From assembly GCA_950022295.1 (NCBI GenBank), contig OX465599.1, positions 273,937,501 through 274,001,500 of the forward strand: a stretch of 64,000 nucleotides of DNA. The letters are read 5' to 3'. How positions within the stretch are numbered: the first letter of the stretch is position 1; every line of letters begins with the position of its first letter. Source of the stretch: Bromus sterilis (taxonomy: Eukaryota > Streptophyta > Magnoliopsida > Poales > Poaceae). This document shows, piece after piece, positions 1 to 10,186 of this stretch. Under the pieces are notes generated by a model. The model worked only from the letters and a program-made list of their open reading frames with translations, searched no databases and had not been told where the DNA came from. A program made the translations under genes and the position numbers.

Positions 1-58
1 ACCTTCCTCCCGACGACTTCTGAATCTCGGGACGAGATTCTTTTGAGTGGGGGCGAGT
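1..58 (+). pseudogene. Element B: 3' end of pol and polypurine tract
   Basis: This is the last part of a Tekay/Del-type Ty3/gypsy pol whose body lies left of the window. It reads ...TTSESRDE.LLSGGELS, matching the pol tail of element D (minus strand near 28370). The polypurine tract GAGTGGGGGCGAG sits at about 46-58, directly before the LTR. In this family the pol reading frame runs through the polypurine tract. The assignment rests on near identity with D, whose chromodomain and integrase are visible. Confidence 0.75.
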
Positions 59-2225
59 TGTCACAAACCAAGTTTAGGTATGTGCTAGGGTTAGCTTGAC
101 TTTGCATCATGTGATTTTTTTTTCAAAAGAAATCCAAATGGGGAAAAGAAAAGCCCTAAAGAATTTATTTCAAATGGCCAGATAAAAATTTCTTCCAAAA
201 ATTCCTCTGGTATTTTTGAAAAGTCCTACAAATGAGCATGATCACATATAAAGTGAAGTGGGTCCTACTGCATGCTCCAAGATTTTTCAAGAAGTCCAAA
301 AAGGGATTGGAAATTAAATAAAACCCCAATTTGAATTGAAATTCAAATAGTTAGAATTTCAAAAATCTTCAAAACTTGGGAGTGTCTAATGCCATGTAAG
401 TCCAAATTAAAATTTTGGGGATTTTATAAAATGCTTTGCTATTTTTTTAAAGCAAAACAAATTAACATAAAAAATAAAACAGAAAGAAATAAAAAAGGGA
501 AAAGAGCCCACTTACCTGGGCCTAGTGGCCATTTCGGCCCAGCCCAAAAGGGCACCCCCATCTTTTTCCCAGACCAGCCAGGCAGGCAGGTCGCCGGTGG
601 GCAACGCACGGCTGCCAGTTAGTTGCCTGGCTTCCCCCTGCCCTTTTCTCCTCGTCGTGGAGACGCCCAGAGGCTCCACGCCATTTTCGCCTCCCTCCTG
701 TCCGTGTTCCCCTCCTCCTCGCCGCTTTTATTCGCCGCCCGAATCTCACTTGAGCGCCGCACCGTGGGCACCCATTGCCACCGACTTCCCCCGGCTGCAC
801 CACCGTGCCCAGAAGGACCGGGGCCGTCGTCTTTGTCGATTCCCCTTGTCAACTTGCGCTAAGATCCATCAGAGACGACGCTCACATCAAAATTTCACCG
901 CCGGCCACAACAAGCTTCGGCGAGCAATGGCCCCGCCATCGTTGCCTCTTCGGCCTCCCTGAAGGAACCAACACACTCGGGGTGAGCTTCCTGTTCTTCC
1001 CCGCCTTCCCGTGCTCCCCCTCGAGGCCCCATTCGCCGATTCATAGAGGTCCATGCTCCGGTCGTCGCGACTTTTGTCGCCGCCGTGGCCTCAGGCCTCC
1101 TAGGGCCCCCTTCTAGCTCCACTGGATGCGGGAGGGCACGAGGCACACGCTGGTGCTCTCCTCATCCACCCCCGTGGTCGGGGACCTTGTTCCGGCGACA
1201 CGCCGCCGCGTACAGAGGTCGCCGCCGGCAGCCGTGACGTGGCCGATTAGTTTAGTGGCTAATCATCCCTTAATCACCCCCACCCCACTGACAGGTGGGC
1301 CCCATGGCCCCTAACCCCTCTCTGTTTAGTTAAACAGAGGGGATTAACCCCATAGAGGCTGACCAGTGGGCCCCCCTGGTCAGAGCACCCCTGATGTCAC
1401 CCTTGCATCAGCATGACGCAGTAAATGGTTTTTAATTTAAAAGAAAAACCAGAAATTGCAGAAAATAGATTAAACTTTGGAAATTCATAGAAAATTCATA
1501 CTAACTCCATATTAAACAAATAATATATGAAAAATTATCATAAAAATGCAAGGATTAAGAATATGCACTTTGTTTTTATGTTTGACCATTTAAAATGGGG
1601 AAACAGTAGCAAATGTGCATATGGATTAATTTGAATTTGAATTTGGAGTTTGAATTTGCAAATCCTTTGCAATACACTTAAATTAAATTGAATATGCCAC
1701 AAACCAGTACCTATACATCATTTCACAACTTTTCATGTGCTTGTGCTTTTACTTTCGATGTTGCCCCCCTTTGGTGATGATTGTTCTGGTAACAATGTAT
1801 CCGAGACGGAGGTCACCTCGTGAAGCAGAAGTTCGATAAACCAGTGTATCGGCAACAAGGCAAGCAAACCCCTTTGATCATGTCGATAAAAAACCCATTT
1901 CCCTCTCAGTCTTGCTTATGCATTGATTAGGATGATCACCTTGTTATCGATTCTACCGCATAGTTGAACCCATATCCGATGCATGATCTATCATCTTGTC
2001 ACAGTAGTAAGCAAACCACAATCCTAGCTGGCATAGGAGTTGATTGATATCATGTGGCCCCTGCAACTGTTAAAGCTAATTTCATGCTTCGAGTTTACAA
2101 TGAGGATACTTTTGATGTGACTCGGGATGGTAGTGATCATGGTGCTGATGAAGGTGAAGCTGTGTTGGTGAATCTACCCTAATACAAGGTGAACGATAAG
2201 AGGGTGTGTAGGAGTACACAGTGGG
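59..2225 (+). repeat. Element B: 3' LTR, first part (interrupted by A)
   Basis: A large LTR beginning TGTCACAAACC just after the polypurine tract. It is collinear with the LTRs of element D (minus strand, 28354 downward and 62799 downward). It contains a GC-rich stretch at about 530-1320 and AT-rich flanks. Several short reading frames occur in the GC-rich part, but they are not kept open in the other LTR copies, so I call no gene here. Element A splits the LTR at 2225; it resumes at 11587. Confidence 0.85.
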
Positions 2226-3615
2226 TGATACGTCTCAAACGTATCTACTTTTCCAAAAACTTTTGCTATTGTTTTGCCCTCATTCTTGCATGATTTGGAT
2301 GAAACTAACCCGGACTAACGCTATTTTACGCAGAGCAGCCTGTATGGTTTTATTGTGCGCAGGAAAATGGATTTTTGAACGTCTCAGAAAATTCCCAGAA
2401 AATCCACGCACCCGAAGGAGCCAGAAGCCAGAAGTGGGAACAGAGGGCAGCCAAGGGGGCCCCAGGCGCCCCCCTGGCGCGGCCAGGGGTGGGGCCGCGC
2501 CCTCTGGCCGCCTGGGGGCCTCCCCCCTCCTCTGGTGCCCTACCGAGGCTCCTATTTATTCCCGTGACGGAGAAACCCCGAAACAGAAGTCGTTTTCCCA
2601 ATTCACGTCGCGGAGCCGCCGCCACCCTTTGTTCTTCTCCGGGAGGGCTAATCTGGAGGCTGTTTTGGCCTCCGGTGAGGGGAGATCATCGCCATCGTCA
2701 TCACCATCGCCACTCCATCCTCCCTCAATGACTTCTCCATCCATGTGTGAGTAATTCCCTGTTGTAGGCAAAGGGGATGGTAGGGATTGGATGAGTTAGA
2801 TCATGTAATAGTTTATCAGATTGTTGGGGGCATGTTGCCTATCATCTAGATTGTTGTTTATCATCTTTGCTTCAACTTGTTTCTCTTAATGCTTGTCACT
2901 TTGGGCCCGAGTGCCATGATTTCAGATCTGAATCCTATGTGTTTTCATGAATATATTTGTGTTCTTGATCCTATCTCTGAGTTGTATGCACCTGCTATAG
3001 TCCGGAACCGGCGATCCCAAAGGTGACAGCTTGGGACACCAAAGGGGATGGACTATAATTTGGGGATTCCATGTATCCATTGATTGTTTATGCTTTTTAT
3101 GGTGTTCTTTGACATGAGCACCTTAATCTCCATAAGTTCCTTTTGGCCCCATTCGTAGCGGGATGGTAGGACAAAAGATGTTGTGCAAGTTCTTATTGCA
3201 AGCACGTACAACTACCTATGGGGTACATGCCTGATGTTTGATTTATGCCTAGATGATCATTCCTTTTCTGTGTGCCTTGCCCCAAGTTAAATACATGATG
3301 TGTCTTATCCATGCAGCGGCCAACCATCCATCTCCCTAGCCTACAGTGTTTTAAATTCTGCTGGTTACTAGTTGTTTACTTTCGTTGTTTTACTATTACT
3401 GTTTCACCACCACTAGTTCCGTTGCTATCATCACTTCCATATCGCAGTTACTATTAATATCTAGTTGAAAATAAGTGTATCTCATGTGCGGTGGAATTGA
3501 CAACTCCACTGTTAAAGCTTGTGGGTATTCTTTGGCTCCCCTTGAGTCGAATCTATAAATTGGGTTATTCTTACCCGCGAAGTCTATCTCGATCCCCTGC
3601 AATTGTGGGCTATCA
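2226..3615 (+). repeat. Element A 5' LTR
   Basis: 1390 bp, from TGATACGTCTC to CTATCA. The first 20 bases hold a 7-bp inverted repeat (GATACGT and ACGTATC separated by CTCAA). The promoter region lies near 2476-2560. The 3' LTR is nearly identical apart from scattered substitutions and small indels. Confidence 0.93.
2476..2560 (+). promoter_or_regulatory. Element A LTR core promoter with GC hairpin
   Basis: A perfect 9-bp inverted repeat (arms GGCGCGGCC and GGCCGCGCC, loop AGGGGTGG) covers 2476-2501. A TATA-like TATTTATT follows at 2553-2560, then CCCGTGACGG. The same module is in the 3' LTR (10448-10473 and 10525-10532). Use as promoter is inferred from position and from the same layout in element H. 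Confidence 0.55.
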
Positions 3616-3626
3616 AGCCTGTTTTC

Positions 3627-3644
3627 TGCCGCAATTGACGGGGA
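3627..3644 (+). other. Element A primer-binding site, degenerate tRNA-Asp type
   Basis: TGCCGCAATTGACGGGGA lies 11 bp after the 5' LTR and matches the tRNA-Asp primer site (TGGCGCCGTTGCCGGGGA, intact in element I) at 14 of 18 positions. The decay suggests that this copy could no longer prime efficiently. Confidence 0.65.
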
Positions 3645-3701
3645 GCATAGCTTTATTCACAAGTCTACTTGAAGTATTTTACCTGCTGCAATTTATCCGC
3701 T

Positions 3702-5565
3702 ATGGGTAAGAAAGAAGACCCCAAGGTCCTGATCTTACCATCCCGTACAAGAAAAGGTACTGTTCTGAACACTAGTGCTACACTTGATTCACCTTCAGTT
3801 ATGAGTAAGTTTGCTTCACCTTCACCACATGATTCCTCTACTGAATATGCTACTATGTACGATACTTTTGATGATGCTTCTACTACTCTTGATGATATTG
3901 GTTCACTTAGTCACGGTCTTGAGAAACAGATCGCTGCTGCAAAAAAAATCTGGAATTGAAATTCATGATACTTGTTATCCTTTTGATGGAACTTACACTT
4001 ATCCCGATTTGAGTAAACTCAAGGAGAGACTCCTTGATGATGATTATATTATACTTGATGAGGATTTATGCAGGGAGCTAACAGAGTTTGACGACTCTGA
4101 CCCTGATGCTATTAAGAAGCTTCTCGAAAAACACTCGCTGAAGAACAAGACCGTTCCTGATCCTAAATTTGCTACGTCTCCTATATGCATCAATGATCCT
4201 GATTATAATTTCTCTGATGATATTTCACTTATATCTATGGTTGAAGCTGACCCCTTTTATGGCAGAGAAAATGATGATGCTATTGCACACCTGACCAAAC
4301 TCACTGAGTTGGGTGGCTTGTTTACTACAGATGAAAAGATACGAAATTTTTATGTTACTAAGCCTTTTCCTTTCTCTTTAAAGGAAGGTGCTAGAGCATG
4401 GTATGATGCACTACCATGTGGTTCCATTAGGAGTCCTCAAGACTTCGCTCACTCTTTTGTTGATAAGTACTTTTCTGCTCATATGCAACATGCTGCTTTA
4501 TGAAGAATTTATAACTTTAAACAGTTGCAGGATGAGAACCTCCCTAAAGCTTGGGGGAGGTATTGCAGTCTGATCCAGGCTAGACCGGGACATGGAGTCC
4601 CTAAGAATGAATTAATTGATATATTTTATGCTGGTCTAACTGATGAATCTAGATCCTATTTGGACAGTTGTGCTGGTTGTGTTTTCAGGAAAAGAACACC
4701 GGACGATGCAGAAGAATTAATGGGTAGGATTGCCAAGAACCACGAAGATTGGTCTGTCCCTGAACCACCTCCACCACCAAAGAAAAGGGGCATGCTTGTC
4801 CTAAGCCCCAAAGATATGCAAGAAGGAAAGAAGTCTATTAAAGAGAAGGGTATTAAAACTGAAGACGTGAAGAATCTACCCCCTATTGAGAAGTTGTGTG
4901 AGCCTACCCCTCACCCTCCAATGGTAGAGGTACACTCTCTTTTAGATTTCAATGCAAGTGACATTCCTCATGGTAAGCCTCCCGATCAATGCTTAGATGA
5001 GCTTCATAATTTTATTATGAAGCAAAATCACTTTAATGAGAGGATACAAAGTCAGTTGCATGAAAATTCCCTTGCTATCAAAAGTTTGCTTGATGTTCTA
5101 GGTAGAACAGTTAATGATGTTAAATGTCTTGTGAAGCATTTTCATTTGGTTCAAACTCAGCTTGATCAAATTTCTAATGTGCAAAAAGATTTGCTTGCTA
5201 ATAATGCCAAACATGATATACAGGCCTTCGGGATTAAAACCCGAGGAGGAACTAGCACTCAAGATCCTCTCTATCCGGAGGGGCATCCTAAGAGGATCGA
5301 GCAAGATTCTCAAATGCAGGAAGAAGAAATTGTTAGTTCTCAGAAGAAGAAGAAGAAGCACAAAGAAGCTGACAATTCTAATGATCCAAATAGTATATCT
5401 ACCTCCGATGCTGAAACTGAAGACGGTGCTGAGCCTGAAAAGGATGGTGAAAAGAATGATCCACCCGAGGTTCGAGAAGAAGAAGCACCCGACAAACGCA
5501 AGAAATACACTAGAGAAGATTTTATCGCAAGAAGACATGGGAAGGAACGAGAACCATGGGTATAG
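3702..5565 (+). pseudogene. gag: Element A gag (broken)
   Basis: Capsid/nucleocapsid polyprotein of an Athila-type element. I choose the ATG at 3702 (MGKKEDPKV) as the start because it follows the leader and opens the gag frame. A retrotransposon gag domain spans roughly 4280-4780, with the signature ARAWYDALPCG, the segment DENLPKAWGRYCSL and FYAGL. A basic, lysine-rich tail follows (KKKKKHKEADN at about 5342). No CCHC zinc knuckle is visible. Two lesions break it: a frame change at an A8 run (3942-3949), and an in-frame TGA at 4501-4503 with the same frame resuming directly. The frame ends at 5563-5565, where the protease frame has already opened in another phase. Confidence 0.82.
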
Positions 5566-6251
5566 AAACCCATGCCTTTCCAGGTAAGTCTCTCAAAACC
5601 AAAGAAGAAGAGCATTATAATAAGTTTTGTGAGTGGATGAAACCTCTTTTTCTTCAAATTCCTTTGACTGATGCTATTAAGTTACCTCCTTATTCGAAAT
5701 ATATGAAAGATATTGTTACTAATAAAAGAAAAGTTCCTAATGAAGCAATATCTATTATGCTTGCTAACTACTCTTTTAGTGGCAAGATTCCAGAGAAGCT
5801 TGGTGATCCAGGTATACCCACCATTCCTTGCTCCATAAAGAAAAATTATATCAGGACTGCTTTATGTGATCTTGGAGCAGGAGTGAGTGTTATGCCCTTT
5901 TCTCTTTACAAGAGACTATGTTTAGAAAAACTAATCCCTACAGATATCTCTCTTCGGATGGCTGACAAGTCAACAGCTGTTCCCATTGGTATTAGTGAGG
6001 ATGTTCCCGTTGAAGTTGCTAATTGTTTAAGCCTTATTGATTTTGTTGTTCTTGACATGCCCGAGGATGGGAGCATGTCTATTGTTCTTGGTTGACCTTT
6101 TCTTAACACCGCAGGTGCTATTATTGATTGCAATAAAGGAAAGGTTACTTTCAATGTGAATGACAAAGAACACACGGTGTATTTTCCGAAGAATATTGAC
6201 AAAAGGCATGGCCTCAACTCTATAGAGAATATCGAGTACGTGAAGATTTGA
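5556..6251 (+). pseudogene. pro: Element A aspartic protease (broken)
   Basis: Retropepsin-like domain that would cut the gag polyprotein. The region from about 5640 resembles the protease lead-in (KYMKDIV, SGKIPEKLGDPG). The active-site motif is CDLGAGVSVMP near 5866-5898, followed by flap-type residues and the motif ending LG at 6092. An in-frame TGA at 6093-6095 falls where related proteases have arginine in LGRPF, and the frame then continues (FLNTAGAIID) to TGA at 6249-6251. The protease overlaps the gag end by about 10 bp in a different frame, so it may be expressed by frameshifting, or one frame may have slipped. No reverse transcriptase follows. Confidence 0.83.
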
Positions 6252-7055
6252 GAATGGGATTGTCCTCTACATGTGCACCACAAATACAAAACCATCATGG
6301 TGGGGAAAATGTCCATTAAAGTTAAGGTGCAATGACCACTTCATAAGAGGTGAGACTTTTTTCTCTATATATCGCCGGTTTGTTGGTAAGACTTGATCAA
6401 CCTTGCTCGTAAGCATGTTTTATATATGTAAAAAGTGGAGCTTGTTATGTTTTCATTTGCCTTAGATTTTATTCTCCTTGCTGTACCAAGTTTATATGTT
6501 TTTGAAACTTCACAACTCTAATCACTGCTCCAAGTTTTCAGAAAGTTTCGCAGCTTTTTGAACTCCAAAATTTTTTCAACAGTGAAGTTGTCAGAAAAAA
6601 TCCAGAAAAATTATATTAAAAATTTCCATGCCGGGATTGACCCAGAGGCACCTAGGGCTGACCGGGGGGGGGGGGGGACTAGTGGCCCAGGCGGCCAGCT
6701 GGTGCGGCCTGGCCCCTGGCCGCGCCCACAGGGCGCCTGGGGCCCACAGGCCACACCTCCAGGTATGTCTTCTTCTTCCTCCTCCTTCCTCTCTCTCCAA
6801 AAACACGAGTTCTGCTCCAGTTATTGCGTTCTTGCTGTTCTTGGAGGCGATTTTCGATCTCTATCGACAGCCCACCGTTCGAGCTGAGATTTTGAGCAAA
6901 TACTCCCTGGCATGTAACTCCTTCACCCCTCCAATTAGATTTTTGATTGGTGGCCTCATTTGTGAGTATTTAGTAACTCTTGGTGCTGTTCATATGAGCT
7001 TGCATGCATGTGTAGAATTTTATTTTCCAAGTTTTGATGCAAGTTTATGCCTTAG
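6252..7055 (+). other. Element A spacer with LTR-like GC block
   Basis: There is no credible gene here. A G14 run covers 6664-6677. The stretch 6640-6770 resembles the GC-rich promoter block of element H's LTR (13700-13810), including a hairpin-like module at 6701-6726 with arms GGTGCGGCC and GGCCGCGCC and the following GCGCCTGGGGCCC. No TATTTATT follows it. A possible splice donor context (AG before GTATGT) lies near 6763. I infer that the leader of ORF3 was built from, or shares ancestry with, an Athila-type LTR promoter. Confidence 0.5.
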
Positions 7056-7133
7056 GTAAGTGAGTAGAGTAGTTTGCCTCAACTCACTTTGTTTAAATCC
7101 TTGTTTTTGTGGATTATCAAAAAAATAAATCAG
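7056..7133 (+). other. Possible leader intron or splice acceptor before ORF3
   Basis: A strong donor context, AG before GTAAGTGAG, lies at 7056. A T-rich tract and ATCAG acceptor end at 7133, two bases before the ORF3 ATG. The 78-bp interval would be a short intron. The acceptor could also pair with a donor near the gag leader, as in spliced env transcripts of barley Bagy-2. There is no direct evidence of splicing in the sequence. Confidence 0.4.
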
Positions 7134-7135
7134 AA

Positions 7136-8347
7136 ATGAGTTTCTTTGGAAAAGCAAAGGGGTGGCTTGGGAAGAAGAAGCCCTAGCGCCCCGATCGAGT
7201 CACTAGAGCTGCAGCTTCACCCTCAACAGTTAGGGTGAGATACAATGAAGATCATGTGCCCCTTGAGTTGTTGGAAGACACAAATCCAGAATGCGCAATG
7301 ATGTTTCCATGCGATGATTTTCTTAAAGCTGCAGGAATTAAGGAGGAATTTTATGGCCTTTGTGCCAATGTAGGTTTGACACGGCTAGCTTTATGCCATG
7401 TGGTACAATACAAAAAGCTTACCTCCTGCTTTGTTAACAATTTTTGTTGTAACCATGATGCTGGAACCATTGAGTTCAAATATTATAATAATCTCATAAC
7501 CATGTCTTTGGCACAGTTTTGTGATATAATAGGTGTGCCGAACGTTGGTCAGACGACTAAGATGACCATGCAGCCTTCCGGGTTGAGGACCCTCTTCAAC
7601 TCCCTTTGCTGCCAGGAGGAGACCGACATTCGACATACAAAGATTTCCAGCATTCTGTTTCCACACCACAGGTATTTTCCGTATTTTGTTGCTAGAGGGG
7701 TTTTAGCTCGTGACAACACGAGCACTGGTTCTGCACCATATTTCGCTATTTATGCGAACGCCCTCTCTGATAAGAATGAGTATAATGTGGGTGCCTTGAT
7801 TGCTCAGCGCCTTGTTACGAACAGTAACAAGGGCGATTTATATGGTGTCGTTTACGCCACACTTATCCTTGAGTCTCTTGAGCGCACCCCGCATCCTGAT
7901 GATGTTCCATTTTCATACGCAAGTCTCGATCTTGCGGCTATGAAGAGGCATAAGTTTGTTACCATGACTTCCCAGTTTGGTAACCTTGATTATATTTTGA
8001 GATTTGAAAGGACCATTACTCGTGAGATCCGTCTACCTGCACCACTTTTGTTTGATAACACTCGCAGGAATGGATGGTCCTTCAACGAGATTCAGTTCGA
8101 TGAGTTCATGGCTAATTACCAGCCGCATAACCCCATGGAGGGGGTTGTGCCCGATGAGGAGGAGCATGGTGAGTTCCCACCTTTCTAGGGAGAGACCTTC
8201 ACCGATCATGGCGAGGGGTCTTCTTCCGCTTGGAGCGCAGGAACTTCCGCATGGAAGGATCCGAGGACTTCGGTGTACACACCGGAGGGCTCATACGACT
8301 CCTGGACTTACCATTACCCCGGAGCAGGAGGCTCCTGGGGGCAGTAG
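7136..8347 (+). pseudogene. Element A ORF3, unknown plant-retroelement protein
   Basis: About 403 codons in one frame. The start is placed at ATG 7136 (MSFFGKAKGWLGKKK), in frame with the long open part. In-frame TAGs at 7184-7186 and 8186-8188 break it, and protein-like sequence continues past the second (SYDSWTYHYPGAGGSW) to TAG 8345-8347. Visible features are a basic N-terminus, a central domain with FVNNF, TIEFKYYNNLITMSLAQF and DIIGVPNVGQ, then YNVGALIAQRLV, and an acidic stretch PDEEEHGE before the second stop. No signal peptide or membrane span is evident, so I do not call it env. It resembles proteins that databases label as Athila ORF or putative plant transposon protein. Function is unknown. 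It stands where pol would be in a full element. Confidence 0.7.
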
Positions 8348-10170
8348 CTGCTACCAACTTAGGCCAAAAGCCTAAGCTTGGGGGAGTACGTTCCCTTCTC
8401 ACCTTTCCATTGTATTATCAGTTTTTATTTTGTTCGCTTTGATCTTTTCGAAGTTTTTGCCCATTCTTCTTTGTTCTTTTATTTTGCAAAAACAACAAAA
8501 TATTTCTCTTTTCTCTTTTCTTTCGCTAAATCTTTGAAAATACAAAAATATTTCTTTTCTCTCTTTAGTTTGCTTTGTTGCAGAGTTCAGCTCGAGTCCG
8601 TGATGGCATTTGCAGTTGATTACATTTTCCTATGTCCAATCGTGCAAGCGACAAGGCAGTGATGACGAAGATCGACGAAAGGGATGCAACAAGGAAAACC
8701 GGTATGAACTCTTTTTGTTTCTACTCTTGTACATATGCTTGTATTTATGATATAGAGACGAGCTTGTAGAGACATGGTGCTATGTTTACAATGCTTTCCC
8801 AGTGTTCATGCTTTCCTTGTGGTTAATCTCAAATAGCTAGAGTACATAATGTGTTGTTGAAATGATTTCATGCATTGCATTGTTCATGGTTTGGCATACT
8901 GAAGTGGTATTTCCCTTTGGAGAATTCTTGGATTGACTTGGCACATGCTGACACATGTTTATGACTGAAAAGTCTACTCTGCCTTGATGATCTGTGAATT
9001 TCAGAATAGTCATATCATTTTGATGCTCAATTCAATGTTACTTTGTCGCTCTGCATGATTATGACTGTTATTGCTCTCTAGTTGGTCGCTTCCCAGTCTT
9101 TTGCTAGCCTTCGCTCGCACTAAGCGAATTTCTGCTTGTGCATCCAAAATCCTTGAAACCATTTTTTCCATATGAGTCCACCATATCTTCCTATGTGGTA
9201 TTTACCGGTCTTCCTAACGAAGACTTTCTCGTACCATCTCGAAATTATTCAAAAGCACTCCTGTGTTGTGCCTCTGTTTTAGCTCATGAGGAAGTAGTAG
9301 GTAATTCATGACCGTCTTATGTTAGACATGTTTTATTCAGGGATTGCATGTCTAATCTGCAAACCCCTAATAGGAGGAGGGACTGGCATGAGTGCGCCCA
9401 GCTCACAAAAGATAATCACAACCAACAAACCCTCCTTCACGCTTTGTCTATGAGAAATCAGAAAACTTTGGCAGTGATAAACAAAGGAGATTAAGGGGAT
9501 GTGATCGTCTCCATCTTGGGAGCCGTTCCTCGAAACATGTCTAGCATAAGAGGTGATTTAGTTGTCTACTAGCATTCGTTGACGAATCATGCACCTCCAA
9601 AAACACTTTTTATCTCTGTTTTCAAAACCAAGAACTCTGGTACATGTTTAGTCTTTGCTTCCAGCCACGGGTTTTCAACCTTTCCATCAAACTCCACGGT
9701 TCGAGAGTCTCCACCTTGTTTCTTCAAAGCACCAACTAGGAGAGCATAATTGTCATTCTGAATGTAACATGCATTGTCCCAAAGTATCACATTATCTTTT
9801 GCATGATTGTGGTATTACTTATTCTGAAATTTTTAGTTCTAGTCTCCTTTAAAACTCCAGAGGAGTTTCCGCATTTATGTTTTGCTTCACTCATGGAGGC
9901 TAGCGAAATACCACTCTAGTATGTTCAAGCTTTGTGCATTGTAATCTTGTCGTGATTTTCAGTAGCATATTATTTACTTTTAGTTGTTTGTGATTGATCA
10001 CTTGAAAGAAGGATTTCTTCGTGCATTGTCCTCATAGCATTGTTTTGATACTTGCTAAATTATTTTCGTAGTACATGCTTATATACATCTATTGAAGCAA
10101 AATAGTTTGTCAAAGTTTTCTTTGTCGCGTTCAGTTCGTTCTACTGAATTGCTTGAGGACAAGCAATATG
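8348..10170 (+). other. Element A 3' non-coding region with internal polypurine tract
   Basis: About 1.8 kb with no credible gene on either strand. At 8372-8387 it carries CTAAGCTTGGGGGAGT, identical over 16 bases to the true polypurine tract at 10171-10186 and starting 24 bp after the ORF3 stop. Confidence 0.7.
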
Positions 10171-10186
10171 CTAAGCTTGGGGGAGT
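10171..10186 (+). other. Element A polypurine tract
   Basis: CTAAGCTTGGGGGAGT lies immediately before the 3' LTR and would prime plus-strand DNA synthesis. Confidence 0.8.

Noticed and set aside
389..1314. Several overlapping open frames on both strands in the B LTR
   Set aside because: They lie in a GC-rich LTR block; the equivalent DNA in the D LTRs does not keep the same frames and no domain is visible.
5098..5657. Minus-strand frames opposite gag of element A
   Set aside because: Shadows of the lysine- and glutamate-rich gag coding sequence.
8378..9852. Open frames in the tail of element A
   Set aside because: Low-complexity or T-rich translations with no homologous content; no start context or conservation visible.
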